Shown: positions 29,680 to 38,247 of the stretch, one piece after another | How positions within the stretch are numbered: the stretch's first letter is position 1 | Layout of the letters: each line of letters opens with the position of its first letter | Assembly (NCBI RefSeq): GCF_000013005.1 | Contig: NC_007722.1 | Location: 563,501-627,500 of the forward strand | Direction of reading: 5' to 3' | DNA: 64,000 nt | Source: Erythrobacter litoralis HTCC2594 | GTDB taxonomy: Bacteria; Pseudomonadota; Alphaproteobacteria; Sphingomonadales; Sphingomonadaceae | The notes under the pieces: generated by a model | What the model saw: the letters and a program-made list of their open reading frames with translations, nothing else | What the model was told of the DNA's origin: nothing | Databases searched by the model: none | Position numbers and translations under genes: made by a program

Positions 29680-30371
29680 AGGCCCACTCCCACCAGCGCT
29701 TCAAGACGCGCGGGGTCGACGAGTTCGATCCCGCGCGCACCTTTCTTGGCGATCAGGCCGTCCTTCTCGAATTTGGACATTCTGCGGCTGACGGTCTCGA
29801 TGGTGAGGCCCAGCATCTGCGCCATTTCGCCGCGGGTCAGCGGCAGGTCGAAGGCCTGGCTCGGATGGCACGGCGAATCGCTCGCCGCGCGCGCCATCGC
29901 CATGATCAGGCCTGCCAGCCGCGTTGCCGCATCCTGCTTCCCCGTCAGCTCGAGCAGTTCGCGCGCCGCATGCAGGTCGTCCTGCGACCGGCGCAGCATG
30001 GCGCGGGCGAGGGCGGGGTGCCGTTCCAGCGCCGCTTCCATTTCGCGGCGCGCGAAAACGCACAGCTCGCAATCGGTGAGCGCCACGACATCATGGTGGG
30101 CGAAGGGCTGGAACAACTCACCCACGAACCCTGCGGGATGGATCAGCGCAAGGATCCGCTCCTCGCCTTCGCGATCGACCGCGCTGACCTTCAGCGCGCC
30201 TCTCAGCAGCGTGGCGCAGGCATGATCCTCGTCGCCCGCTGCGAACAGCATCTCGCCCCGCTTGAGTTTAACAGTGCGCCCGGCGCGGGCCAGTTCGCCG
30301 CGCTCCGCTTCGGTGAGAACGGCACAGGCGGCGCGCTCCCTCACCGGGCAGGAGGCGCAGGCGAGGTTCAT
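29676..30371 (-). CDS. fnr: Crp/Fnr family regulator, FNR-type with Fe-S cysteines
   Basis: A 231-residue regulator. The N-terminal cysteines Cys5, Cys8 and Cys16 (C-x2-C-x7-C) plus Cys101 or Cys104 in TDCELCVFA fit an oxygen-labile [4Fe-4S] cluster as in FnrL/Anr. An RmlC-like sensory domain and long helix precede the HTH GEMAQMLGLTIETVSRRM; Glu192, Ser195 and Arg196 match the FNR recognition residues for TTGAT. It overlaps the upstream lipoprotein gene by 4 bp. Symbol is by family; fnrL is equivalent. Confidence 0.9.
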   Translation of the reverse strand: MNLACASCPVRERAACAVLTEAERGELARAGRTVKLKRGEMLFAAGDEDHACATLLRGALKVSAVDREGEERILALIHPAGFVGELFQPFAHHDVVALTDCELCVFARREMEAALERHPALARAMLRRSQDDLHAARELLELTGKQDAATRLAGLIMAMARAASDSPCHPSQAFDLPLTRGEMAQMLGLTIETVSRRMSKFEKDGLIAKKGARGIELVDPARLEALVGVGL

Positions 30372-30883
30372 CGCGCAAGCGCGCCCTTCAACCGTCGGAG
30401 CACCGCGTCCTCCTCTTCGAGCAGCGCCTGGACCTGCGCCTGCGCTTCGACGATTTCGGCGCGCTGCTCGAGCTCTATCGCCCGACGCACCAGCAATTCG
30501 TCGAGGTCGGCCATCGGAACCGCCGTCAGGCTGCGCTGGCTATCGAGTTCCGAAATCGCGATCTGAGCCTCCGCCCAGCGGTCCGATGCCAATCCGGCGC
30601 CGCGGGCGGCCTCAACCCGTCGGCTTGCGGCCGGGGCGAGCGCGACGAAGGCGCGGTGCGCGCTTTGTGCCTGCGACTGCAATTGGACGAGGCGATCGAG
30701 CAACTCGGGCGCGGGCGGGTCCGGCTCGACGGGAGCGGCGGCCTCGCTCTCGGCAGGCGTAAAGCTCCCGCTCTGCCGCTCCGCGTCCCGGATGGCGAGC
30801 GAGGGGTAATCTTCTCCCGCCGATGCGCAGGCGCCCAGGCCTAATGCCGCAAAGAGGGGAAGGGCGGTGCGAGAGATAGGCAT
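30368..30883 (-). CDS. Predicted lipoprotein with C-terminal coiled coil
   Basis: A 171-residue protein with a lipoprotein signal (LGAC, Cys19), a proline/acidic linker and a long Ala/Glu/Arg-rich helical region from about residue 60 to the end with heptad-like spacing. It is likely anchored in a membrane facing the periplasm. No family recognised. It overlaps the fnr start by 4 bp and so precedes it on the same transcript, which is an odd pairing. Confidence 0.72.
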   Translation of the reverse strand: MPISRTALPLFAALGLGACASAGEDYPSLAIRDAERQSGSFTPAESEAAAPVEPDPPAPELLDRLVQLQSQAQSAHRAFVALAPAASRRVEAARGAGLASDRWAEAQIAISELDSQRSLTAVPMADLDELLVRRAIELEQRAEIVEAQAQVQALLEEEDAVLRRLKGALAR

Positions 30884-30970
30884 AGCGCTCCAATAGCATG
30901 TCGGGATGGAGGTGCCATAGTCATCGCATGGCCGACGCCATTGCAGAGCAAAAAAGCGACCAGCTTCGCG

Positions 30971-30999
30971 TTGACTTTGAGCGAGTCATCCCGTAACGG
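30971..30999 (+). promoter_or_regulatory. Weak candidate promoter for rplU-rpmA
   Basis: TTGACT (30971-30976) is followed by 17 bp and TAACGG (30994-30999), about 93 bp before the rplU ATG, in the 208-bp gap divergent from the lipoprotein gene. The -10 is poor. The remaining leader is GC-rich and has no hairpin I can assign to L21 autoregulation. Confidence 0.35.
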
Positions 31000-31091
31000 C
31001 ACCCATCTTTCGGGGCCTCGCCAATGGCGGGTTGCCCGACGCGCCCTTCTCAAGCGGGTAGGGCACAGCAACACGAATGGAAGTTAAACCG

Positions 31092-31628
31092 ATGTTCGCA
31101 GTAGTGCGCACGGGCGGCAAGCAATACCGGGTTGCCGCCGGAGACAAGATCGCAGTCGAAAAACTCGCTGGTGAAGCGGGCGAAACCGTCGTGCTGGACG
31201 ATGTCCTGCTCGCCGGTGAAGGGGACGAGATGGCCGACGCCAGCAAGGTGACGGTGTCGGCGGAAGTCATCGCCCAGGCCAAGAGCGAAAAGGTCGTCGT
31301 TTTCAAGAAGCGTCGCCGCCACAACTATCGCCGCAAGGCCGGCCATCGCCAGCAGATGACCCTGCTGCGCATCACCGACATCGGTGAAGGCTCAAAGAAA
31401 AAGGCCGCGCCGAAGAAGGAAACCGCCAAGAAGGCCGACACCGGCGATGGCGCTGCGGTCGAGACGAAGAAAACCGCGAAGGAAGGCAAGAAGGCGGCCA
31501 CGAAGACCGCTTCCGACAAGCCCGTCGCGAAGAAGGCTGCCCCTAAAAAGACGGCCGCCACGAAGAAAGCACCGGCCAAGAAGCCTGCCGCCAAGAAGGC
31601 AGCGCCCAAGGCCGCAGACAAGAAGTAA
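31092..31628 (+). CDS. rplU: 50S ribosomal protein L21 with long Lys/Ala-rich tail
   Basis: Residues 1-100 are a standard bL21 ([14 protein letters not shown] start, [16 protein letters not shown] rRNA-binding segment). They are followed by about 78 residues of low-complexity Lys/Ala/Thr/Pro repeats ([15 protein letters not shown]) resembling histone H1 tails. E. coli L21 is 103 residues. The start is the ATG at 31092; a longer frame adds five codons with no support. rpmA follows after 12 bp, the normal L21-L27 pair. Confidence 0.95.
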   Translation: MFAVVRTGGKQYRVAAGDKIAVEKLAGEAGETVVLDDVLLAGEGDEMADASKVTVSAEVIAQAKSEKVVVFKKRRRHNYRRKAGHRQQMTLLRITDIGEGSKKKAAPKKETAKKADTGDGAAVETKKTAKEGKKAATKTASDKPVAKKAAPKKTAATKKAPAKKPAAKKAAPKAADKK

Positions 31629-31640
31629 GGATCAGCAACC

Positions 31641-31910
31641 ATGGCACATAAAAAAGCAGGTGGTTCGTCCCGCAACGGTCGCGACTCAGCCGGTCGCCGC
31701 CTCGGTGTGAAGAAGTTCGGCAGCGAAGCAGTCGTCGCCGGCAACATCATCGTGCGTCAGCGCGGCACCAAGTTCTATCCGGGCAGCAATGTCGGCATGG
31801 GCAAGGATCACACCCTCTTCGCGCTCGAAGATGGCGTGGTGCGATTCCACACCGGCAAGCAAGCGCGCAAATACGTGTCGGTAGACGCGATGGCGGAAGC
31901 TGCCGAATAA
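31641..31910 (+). CDS. rpmA: 50S ribosomal protein L27
   Basis: An 89-residue bL27 starting [20 protein letters not shown], with the flexible N-terminus reaching the peptidyl transferase centre, and [18 protein letters not shown] in the body. Length is normal and the N-terminus has no Firmicutes-type cleaved extension. It is preceded by AAGGA and cotranscribed with rplU. Confidence 0.97.
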   Translation: MAHKKAGGSSRNGRDSAGRRLGVKKFGSEAVVAGNIIVRQRGTKFYPGSNVGMGKDHTLFALEDGVVRFHTGKQARKYVSVDAMAEAAE

Positions 31911-31925
31911 TCGGACGATCAGACC

Positions 31926-32010
31926 GGGATCGTCCAGCGGGACGGTCCCAGTCGGCCACGAGCCGACAGACGTAGAGGGAGATGGGGCCGACCCGTCTCC
32001 CTCTTGTCGT
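31926..32010 (+). terminator. Two hairpins after rpmA
   Basis: The first, GGGATCGTCC/GGACGGTCCC (31926-31949), has a 10-bp stem with one G-T pair and a 4-nt loop. The second, AGAGGGAGA/TCTCCCTCT (31974-32004), has a 9-bp stem, 13-nt loop and is followed by TGTCGTTT. Together they probably end the rplU-rpmA transcript. Confidence 0.6.
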
Positions 32011-32107
32011 TTCTCCCTCTCGTTTCGCCGGATCTTCGGGTCTGTATTCATGTAAGAGTCGCGTGCCCGGCCTAGGAGACCGGGGCGGGGCGATGAGGAG
32101 AGAAGCC

Positions 32108-32641
32108 ATGTTTCATCGCAGTGAAAGACTATTCTTGCGGCCTCCGTTTGCCGAAGACTGGAAGGCTGTACTCGGCGGGATTGCCGACGAAGGTGTGGTC
32201 CGAAATCTTTCGCGCGCACCGTGGCCTTATGCTGCGACGGATGCGCAGTCGTTTGTCGCCATGGACATCGCCCCGAAACATCCGCGCTTTCTGATTACAC
32301 GTGCGCGCGATGCGGCGTTGATCGGTTGCATCGGTATCGATGCCCAAGGCGTCGATACGGAACTGGGCTATTGGATAGCGCGACCGTTCTGGGGACAGGG
32401 CTTTGCGACGGAGGCAGGCCGAGCGGTTCTCGAGATTGCGCAGGCTCTGGGCCATACCCGGATCGTGGCAAGTCATTTCTTGGATAATCCTGCGTCAGGG
32501 AAAGTCCTGAGCAAGCTGGGCTTTCAACCGACTGGACGCATCGTGGAGCGGCACAGTTGCGGACGCGGAGAACCAGCAGCAACGGCAGAATATGCGCTCG
32601 ATCTTCGAGAGATGCCGACGGTAACGCGCGTCGCGGCCTAG
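32108..32641 (+). CDS. GNAT family N-acetyltransferase
   Basis: A 177-residue acetyltransferase of the RimJ/RimL-like branch. SERLFLRPPFAEDW at the N-terminus and ELGYWIARPFWGQGFATEAGRAVL, the acetyl-CoA motif A, are diagnostic; NPASGKVLSKLGF is motif B. The start is the ATG at 32108 with GGAGAGA upstream; another in-frame ATG lies five codons earlier. The acceptor is unknown, possibly a protein N-terminus or small amine. Confidence 0.88.
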   Translation: MFHRSERLFLRPPFAEDWKAVLGGIADEGVVRNLSRAPWPYAATDAQSFVAMDIAPKHPRFLITRARDAALIGCIGIDAQGVDTELGYWIARPFWGQGFATEAGRAVLEIAQALGHTRIVASHFLDNPASGKVLSKLGFQPTGRIVERHSCGRGEPAATAEYALDLREMPTVTRVAA

Positions 32642-32817
32642 CTCCCTCTCCCAATGGGGGAGGGATACGCAGGCTCGGCGCGCAAGCGCCTAGCCGAAGT
32701 TGGGTGAGGGTTGATGACCTCAATGACCCTCATCCAAGCTTCGCTAGTTGCGGTGCAACAAGCTGCGCTATCGTTGGCCTTTGGCCAGCTTCGCTTCCTC
32801 CCATGCGGGAGAAGGTA
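32642..32817. repeat. Degenerate palindromic repeat, family E-like
   Basis: The gap between the GNAT gene and the minus-strand hydrolase gene contains CCCTCTCCC-AAT-GGGGGAGGG at the left, GGGTGAGGG facing CCCTCATCC in the middle, and TTCTCCCGC-type sequence at the right end. The layout (two outer pyrimidine/purine arms and an inner pair) resembles the elements at 24128 and 52660. It likely serves both convergent genes as terminator. Confidence 0.6.
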
Positions 32818-33693
32818 TTATTCCGCCGGCAGCAGCGCGTCTTCGAAGTCGCCTTCGTAAAGATTGATCAGTGCGCGGTCGTCTTCGTTCCAAGGGTGGA
32901 AACCGGGCATGAAGTACGCCAGCCAGCCGGGGATGATGCGGCGCAGGAAACCCGGCTTTACCAGCAGGTAATGCGCCAGCTTGAAACGCCATTTCCACCC
33001 CGTAAGCCCATCCTGTGCGAGCAGTTCCATCGTGTCTTCGCTGCGGTGCTTGATGAAGCGCACGGTTACGAGCAGCATCATCAGCGTCTTCACCTTCCAG
33101 CGCTTGAACCGGCTCCAGTCGTGGGTGGCGTGCAGCCAGGTATCATAGGCGACGCCCTTGTGCTCGACCTCTTCGGCCGAGTGCCAGCGCCACAAATCGC
33201 CGAGATCGCCGTCGGCACCTTCGAGATGGGCCGGGTTTTTGAGCAGTTCGTGGCCGAGCATGGCCGTGAAGTGCTCCAGCGCCATGGTCGCGGCAAGGTT
33301 GAGGATCTGCGGCCGGTCCTTGAGCTGCGCCAGCATTTCCTCGACCCGCTTGTCGATCGCCTTGATGTCATAGCCCTGATCTTCGGCAAGACGGTTGAAG
33401 GCGACATGCTCGCGCGTGTGATTGATTTCTTGGCGAACGAAGGCGCGGATCTCCGCCGTCAGCTTCGGATCGGCACCGTCGCGGAAGGCCTTGACCGATT
33501 CGATGAAGAAGGCCTCGCCGCGCGGGAAGGTGGCGGATAGCGCGTTGAACCATGCGCTCGCGACCGGATCGTTGTTGAGCCACCAGCGGCGCGCTTTGAT
33601 GCCGCGCGCAAAGCGGCGGTCGCGCACCGTGATTTCCAGATCGTCAGGGGTAGGGGTCGCGCCGTCGGCAGCAATGGTCGTGTGGGCGTTCAT
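32818..33693 (-). CDS. Metal-dependent hydrolase (COG3687, ferritin-like di-iron pattern)
   Basis: A 291-residue protein of the predicted metal-dependent hydrolase family PF10118. Helical segments carry EINHTREH, MALEHFTAMLGH and HSAEEVEHKGVAYD, a spacing of Glu and His like ferritin-fold di-iron proteins. A hydrophobic stretch around residues 205-220 may touch the membrane. Function is unknown. It is divergent from a tetR gene, and two operator-like palindromes lie just before its start, so it is the probable target of that regulator. Confidence 0.83.
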   Translation of the reverse strand: MNAHTTIAADGATPTPDDLEITVRDRRFARGIKARRWWLNNDPVASAWFNALSATFPRGEAFFIESVKAFRDGADPKLTAEIRAFVRQEINHTREHVAFNRLAEDQGYDIKAIDKRVEEMLAQLKDRPQILNLAATMALEHFTAMLGHELLKNPAHLEGADGDLGDLWRWHSAEEVEHKGVAYDTWLHATHDWSRFKRWKVKTLMMLLVTVRFIKHRSEDTMELLAQDGLTGWKWRFKLAHYLLVKPGFLRRIIPGWLAYFMPGFHPWNEDDRALINLYEGDFEDALLPAE

Positions 33694-33712
33694 CGTCGGT
33701 GGTCCTGATTCG

Positions 33713-33754
33713 TTACTGACATTAATGTAAGTATCACTACTGACACCGATGTCA
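33713..33754. promoter_or_regulatory. Two tandem operator-like palindromes between hydrolase and tetR genes
   Basis: ACTGACATTAATGTAA (33715-33730) and ACTGACACCGATGTCA (33739-33754) share ACTGACA-N3-ATGT and are each palindromic (ACATTAATGT; TGACA-CCGA-TGTCA). Their centres are 24 bp apart. The first site ends 20 bp before the hydrolase start codon. They fit a TetR-type operator pair controlling both divergent genes. Confidence 0.7.
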
Positions 33755-33836
33755 ATAAGGTTTCAGGGGGCGCTTGCCGCGACGCGCGGCAGGGTCTAGC
33801 TTGCCGCTCCAAACCGGGTCGGGAACAGATACTTAC

Positions 33837-34442
33837 ATGGCCACACGCAAACGCCTTTCGCCCGAGGAGTCCAGAGCGACCGCAATACAGGCTGCGCGAG
33901 CGCTGCTGATAGAGGCCGGGCCGCAGGCGGTGACGCTCAAGGCGGTCGGCGCGCGGGTCGGGCGCACGCATGCAAACCTGCTGCATCATTTCGGTTCGGC
34001 AGCCGGGTTGCAACGCGATCTCGCCGCACATCTGGCGCAGACCGTGTGCGAAAGCGTTGCCGAGGCCGTTCTTGCTACGCGGGCCGGGCTGGGCAGCCCC
34101 CGCGAAATCGTCGACATCGCTTTCGACGCTTTCGAGCGCGAGGGCGGCGGCGCACTGGTCAGCTGGATGCTGGCGACCGGCCACGAGGACGCGATCGAGC
34201 CTTTTGTGGAAACGATCCACTCGATGGTGGACGACCTCAATCCCGAGGAAGACGGCCACGAAGACGCGATGATCGCGCACCGGGTGACGCACACGGTCGT
34301 GCTGCTGGCGCTCGGTCAGTCGCTGATCGGGGAGCCGCTCGCCAAGTCGCTTCGCCTGCCCGACAGCGTGGCGCGCGACATGGCCGAGCGGATCATCGAT
34401 GAAGATCTCGTCGGCCGCCACCAGTTGGCCGAGGGGAACTGA
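33837..34442 (+). CDS. TetR/AcrR family transcriptional regulator
   Basis: A 201-residue TetR protein. The DNA-binding domain (about 8-58) has VTLKAVGARVGRTHANLLHHFGSAAGL as the helix-turn-helix, and the rest is a helical ligand domain without close match. The start is the ATG at 33837; 21 codons upstream are open but cross the operator region. It is divergent from the metal-dependent hydrolase gene, the usual layout for a repressor of its neighbour. Confidence 0.88.
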   Translation: MATRKRLSPEESRATAIQAARALLIEAGPQAVTLKAVGARVGRTHANLLHHFGSAAGLQRDLAAHLAQTVCESVAEAVLATRAGLGSPREIVDIAFDAFEREGGGALVSWMLATGHEDAIEPFVETIHSMVDDLNPEEDGHEDAMIAHRVTHTVVLLALGQSLIGEPLAKSLRLPDSVARDMAERIIDEDLVGRHQLAEGN

Positions 34443-34470
34443 CGCTCTTTGAGCGCCGCCAGAATATTCG

Positions 34471-34563
34471 TTCGTGCTGAGCTTGTCGAAGCACTGTCCT
34501 TCTTTTTGGTTAGCGTCGCACCAGAAGAAAGTGCGGCCCTTCAACAGGCTCAGGGCGAACGGG
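34471..34563. repeat. Dispersed inverted repeat, family A copy 2
   Basis: The left arm (34471-34492, with GTTCGTGCTGAGCTTGTCGA) faces the right arm (34540-34561, with CTTCAACAGGCTCAGGGCGA). Inside them CACTGTCCTTCTTT faces AGAAGAAAGTG, so the hairpin extends further than in copy 1 (399-483). It lies between the convergent tetR and ygfZ genes. Confidence 0.85.
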
Positions 34564-34601
34564 AGGTATTTTGATAGGGCCTTACCATTTCGGCCTTGAG
34601 G

Positions 34602-35342
34602 TCATTCCTCGAGCGTCACCCAGTCCGGGACATGCTGCGGCGGAATATCGTCAATCCTCAGGTGTGAGATCGCCAATCCAAGATCCTCGTGCCGCGCCTT
34701 GATGCGTTTCTCGTCCGCCGTGTCGAGCGGCACCACCACAAGCCGCCGGTTGATCTTCTGCCGCCAGTTCATCCGCGCGGTGTTTTCCTGGCCGACATAG
34801 CAGCCTTTGCCGAAGCTCACGCCGTTGAGTTCGACGGCATTGGTTTCCAGCCACAGGATATCGCCCATCTCGGCGCGGCCTTCCGGCACACCCAGCGAGA
34901 GGCGGTGTTTGCGCCATGCCTCGTCGGCTGATTCATCCGCGTCCGATACCGGGGCGAGCCAGCGCTGGCCCAGGTCGGCGAGCCGCGGGTCGTTGGCGGC
35001 ACCATCGCCGATATGCGGCTGCCAGTGCACCGCCACGCTGTCATCGCGTGCGATCTCGATCTTGCGGCGGAGGCGGTAAAGGCTCAATCGCTTGGCAAAT
35101 TCGTCGGCCAGGTCCGCCTCGCAATCCACCAGCAGCTCGCCCTTTCCGCTCGGCCAGACGATAAAGTCGAACAGAGCCTTGCCCTGCGGCGTCAGGAGCC
35201 CGGCATAGGCAGGCAATGTGCCCTTCACATCGTTGGTGACGAGGCCTTGCAGGAAATCCGCGACATCTCCGCTTGCGTCGCTCGGAGAGAGCCGGATGAC
35301 GGCGCGATCGAACAGGCGGGTCGGCGTGGTTGCTTCTGGCAT
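34602..35342 (-). CDS. ygfZ: YgfZ/GcvT domain Fe-S assembly protein
   Basis: A 246-residue tetrahydrofolate-binding YgfZ/IBA57-type protein that helps maintain certain [4Fe-4S] enzymes. The signature KGCYVGQE is at residues 179-186 with the conserved Cys181. LTPQGKALFDFIVW near residue 50-63 is the folate-site strand. The start is the ATG at 35342, 35 bp from the divergent patatin gene. Confidence 0.93.
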   Translation of the reverse strand: MPEATTPTRLFDRAVIRLSPSDASGDVADFLQGLVTNDVKGTLPAYAGLLTPQGKALFDFIVWPSGKGELLVDCEADLADEFAKRLSLYRLRRKIEIARDDSVAVHWQPHIGDGAANDPRLADLGQRWLAPVSDADESADEAWRKHRLSLGVPEGRAEMGDILWLETNAVELNGVSFGKGCYVGQENTARMNWRQKINRRLVVVPLDTADEKRIKARHEDLGLAISHLRIDDIPPQHVPDWVTLEE

Positions 35343-35377
35343 GGGAGCAAGTTGGCGGTTCGTGCGCTGTAATCAAG

Positions 35378-36193
35378 ATGCGATTCGATTTCGAGCAGGT
35401 GGTATTCTCGGGCGGCGGTATCCGCTGCTTCTGGCACGGCGGCTTTTTATCGGTCGCGGGCGATGTCCTGCAGCTCGCGCCCCAGCGCATCAGCGGCGTG
35501 TCGGGCGGCGTCCTCTCCGGTGCGGCGTGGGTCGCGGGGCGGGAGAACCGATTGCTCGACGTGATGGGCGAGGCCTTCAAGCGAAACGACGAGAACTTCG
35601 ACGCGGACAAGAGCAATTTCACCCCGCATCAGGAGATGTACCGGCAGGTCGTCTCGGACACACTCGACGGCGATGCGGTGGACGCCATCTGCGAGGGTCC
35701 GGATTTCCAGGCCATGCTGGCCGTTCCACCGCAATGGTTGCCGCCGCGCTTCTTCGTATTGCTTTCCGGATCTGCCTACGGGGCGGAGAAAAAGCTTCGC
35801 TCGCGCCCGCATCTCAAATGGGCGCGGCGGATCGGTTTGCAGCCGTTGCGGGTCGATGTGCGGGAGGCTGCGCGCGAGGGCAAGCTGGTCGACCTGATCT
35901 GCGCGGCAGCGACGATTCCGCCGGTCTTCGACGTGCCCGAATGGGAAGGGCTGCGCGTGCTCGACGGCGGCATGATCGACAAGGCTCCTCCGCCCGAACC
36001 GGACGAGGGCCGCACGCTGTTCCTGATGACCACCCGCTATCGCAACCTGCCGCAGACCGGGCGCTGCCTCTACCTCCAGCCGAGCGCCGAAGTGGCAGCG
36101 GACAAGATCGACTTTTCCGACCGCACCAAGCTCGACCGCACCTGGCGGCAGGGCGCACTCGACGGCACGGCTTGGGTAAAAGAGAACGGCTAG
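35378..36193 (+). CDS. Patatin-like phospholipase family protein
   Basis: A 271-residue patatin. The oxyanion motif GGGIR (12-16), the nucleophile elbow GVSGG (Ser42) and the catalytic Asp in DGG (Asp196) form the Ser-Asp dyad. No signal peptide. It is predicted to hydrolyse acyl chains from a glycerolipid; the substrate is unknown. The start is the ATG at 35378. Its stop overlaps the convergent ATP-grasp gene by 4 bp. Confidence 0.9.
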   Translation: MRFDFEQVVFSGGGIRCFWHGGFLSVAGDVLQLAPQRISGVSGGVLSGAAWVAGRENRLLDVMGEAFKRNDENFDADKSNFTPHQEMYRQVVSDTLDGDAVDAICEGPDFQAMLAVPPQWLPPRFFVLLSGSAYGAEKKLRSRPHLKWARRIGLQPLRVDVREAAREGKLVDLICAAATIPPVFDVPEWEGLRVLDGGMIDKAPPPEPDEGRTLFLMTTRYRNLPQTGRCLYLQPSAEVAADKIDFSDRTKLDRTWRQGALDGTAWVKENG

Positions 36194-37071
36194 GCGAGGC
36201 GGCGGTCGATGGCTTCGGCCAGCATCGCGCCGAGCTTCGGCCCTTGCATCGGATAGAGATAGGGCTCGATCAGTTCGGCTTCCATCAGCAGCAATCCCCC
36301 GCCATCGCCCCGCACCATATCGATGCGGGCGTAGAGCGGGGTAGCGAAAGGGATCGCATCGACCGCAGCTTGCGCCGCGGCCAGGTCCAGCGCGCCCGGA
36401 TCGATTGCTTCCTCCGTCCCGCCGTAAACCGATTGGACGCGGTAATCGCCGTGCGCCGGGCGCTTGCGGAGCGCGTGCGAGAAGGTGCCTTCGACGAACA
36501 GGAAGGAATATTCGCCGTCGCTTCGAATTTGCGGAATGTAGGACTGGAGCATCGCAGGCTGCGCCATCTGCCAGTCGGGATTGAGCCCGCTCTTGCGGTG
36601 GAGCGATTGGCCCTCGGCGCCCGCGCCAATTTGCCGCTTGGCCACGACGGAATCGGTGGCGAAGGCGTCGAAAGCGCGTTCGATATCGGCTGCGCGCGGC
36701 TCGGCGACCCACAGCGTCGGGATCGTGGCGACCCCGCTCCCGGCGAGGTCGCGCAGATATATCTTGCAGGCATTCCAGCGGACCGTCGCCGCGCTGTTGC
36801 AGACCCGGTGGCCCGCCGCCTCCAGCGCGTCGAGCCTGGCGAGGAATTGCGCTTCACTGTCCTGGTAATCCCACGGCGTGCCGATGAGGATCAGCGGTAG
36901 GTCCGCGAATGCCTCGACCGGGCTGCGCCAGTCGATCTCGACCAGCGAATGGCCGCGCACTTCCAGTTCGGGACGGATCGCGTCGACCTGCAAATCGTGC
37001 TCATAAGCATCGCTCCGCCGGTCGGGCGAGCCCGGATGCGTACCAGGGCAGGTCAGGAAGCCGATATGCAT
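36190..37071 (-). CDS. ATP-grasp domain protein (RimK/glutathione synthetase-like)
   Basis: A 293-residue protein resembling the RimK-like ATP-grasp family. The C-terminal half has [26 protein letters not shown], with the metal-binding acidic residues of ATP-grasp ligases, preceded by [13 protein letters not shown], the nucleotide-binding lysine loop. Such enzymes join a carboxylate to an amine or thiol; the substrates are not deducible. It is divergent from pyrC by 67 bp. Confidence 0.8.
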   Translation of the reverse strand: MHIGFLTCPGTHPGSPDRRSDAYEHDLQVDAIRPELEVRGHSLVEIDWRSPVEAFADLPLILIGTPWDYQDSEAQFLARLDALEAAGHRVCNSAATVRWNACKIYLRDLAGSGVATIPTLWVAEPRAADIERAFDAFATDSVVAKRQIGAGAEGQSLHRKSGLNPDWQMAQPAMLQSYIPQIRSDGEYSFLFVEGTFSHALRKRPAHGDYRVQSVYGGTEEAIDPGALDLAAAQAAVDAIPFATPLYARIDMVRGDGGGLLLMEAELIEPYLYPMQGPKLGAMLAEAIDRRLA

Positions 37072-37138
37072 GCGAGCGCCCTTAGGCGTGCGATTGCCTG
37101 CTGGAAAGATGCGGCGTGCCGCACTAGAGCAGCGCGCG

Positions 37139-38173
37139 ATGACCGAGACGCTGACGATCCGCCGCCCCGACGACTGGCACCTCCATTTCCGCGACGGCGC
37201 GATGATGCGCGGCGTCGTGCCCTATACCGCGCGCCAGTTCGCCCGCGCGATCGTAATGCCCAACCTGACCCCTCCGGTAACGACGACAGCGCTGGGGGCT
37301 GCCTATCGCGAGCGGATCCTCGCTGCCGTGCCGGAGGGCGTTGATTTTAGGCCGCTGATGACCGCCTATCTCACCGACGAAACCGACGCCGACGATCTCA
37401 TCGACGGTTACACGCACGGCGTGTTTACGGCTGCCAAGCTTTACCCCGCCAATGCCACGACCAATTCTGCGTCGGGCGTGACCGATGTCGAAGCGCTCTA
37501 TCCGGTGTTCGAGCGGATGGCAGCAGCTGGCATGGTCCTGTGCATTCACGGCGAGGTTACCGACGCCGACGTCGACGTGTTCGACCGCGAGAAAGAGTTC
37601 ATCGAGCGGACCATGGCACCGCTTCACGCCGCGATCCCGGCGCTCAAGATCGCGTTCGAGCATATCACGACCAGCGATGCGGTCGATTTCGTAGTCGGCG
37701 CAAACGACAATATCGGCGCGACCATCACGCCGCAGCACCTGCACATCAACCGTAATGCCATGCTGGTCGGCGGCATCCAGCCGCATAATTACTGCCTGCC
37801 GGTCGCCAAGCGCGAGACGCATCGGCTGGCGCTACGCCAGGCGGCGACCTCCGGTCCGCCCAAATTCTTCCTCGGCACCGACAGCGCGCCGCATGAAAAG
37901 CACACCAAGGAAAGCGCCTGCGGCTGCGCGGGCATCTTCGGCGCGCCCTATGCGCTGGAGAGCTATCTCGCGGTGTTCGAAGAGGAAGATGCGCTTGATA
38001 AGTTCGAAGCCTTCGCCTCGCTCAACGGTCCTGCGTTTTATGGCCTGCCGGTCAATGACGAGACAATCACGCTGGAGCGGGTGCCGCATAATGTGCCCGA
38101 TTCTCTGGAGACGGAAGGCGGCAAGGTCGTGCCATTCCACGCCGGGCAGGAGCTTAACTGGCGGCTTAAATGA
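37139..38173 (+). CDS. pyrC: Dihydroorotase, class II
   Basis: A 344-residue type II dihydroorotase of pyrimidine synthesis. Metal ligands are visible: His14 and His16 in WHLHFRDG, the carboxylated Lys100 in FTAAKLYP, His137, His175 and Asp248 in LGTDSAPH. The start is the ATG at 37139; the upstream open frame overlaps the divergent ATP-grasp gene. pyrE of the same pathway is 20 kb away. Confidence 0.95.
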   Translation: MTETLTIRRPDDWHLHFRDGAMMRGVVPYTARQFARAIVMPNLTPPVTTTALGAAYRERILAAVPEGVDFRPLMTAYLTDETDADDLIDGYTHGVFTAAKLYPANATTNSASGVTDVEALYPVFERMAAAGMVLCIHGEVTDADVDVFDREKEFIERTMAPLHAAIPALKIAFEHITTSDAVDFVVGANDNIGATITPQHLHINRNAMLVGGIQPHNYCLPVAKRETHRLALRQAATSGPPKFFLGTDSAPHEKHTKESACGCAGIFGAPYALESYLAVFEEEDALDKFEAFASLNGPAFYGLPVNDETITLERVPHNVPDSLETEGGKVVPFHAGQELNWRLK

Positions 38174-38204
38174 GCTCTCGTGAAACCAGGAATCTCGGAA
38201 ATAG

Positions 38205-38247
38205 GCGACCAGCTAGCGGCCTGAGGCCCCCGCCTTCGCGGGGGCTC
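38205..38247. repeat. Dispersed repeat family C, right half, at the end of rarD
   Basis: GGCCTGAGGCCCCCGCCTTC followed by GCGGGGGCTCT contains a perfect hairpin (GCCCCCGC/GCGGGGGC) and is preceded by GGCGACCAG. It matches the right half of the element at 54649-54737 (CCGACCAGGTGGCCTGAG, CCTTCGCTGGGGCTC). The left half is too degraded to align. The rarD stop codon and last residues lie within it. Confidence 0.75.
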
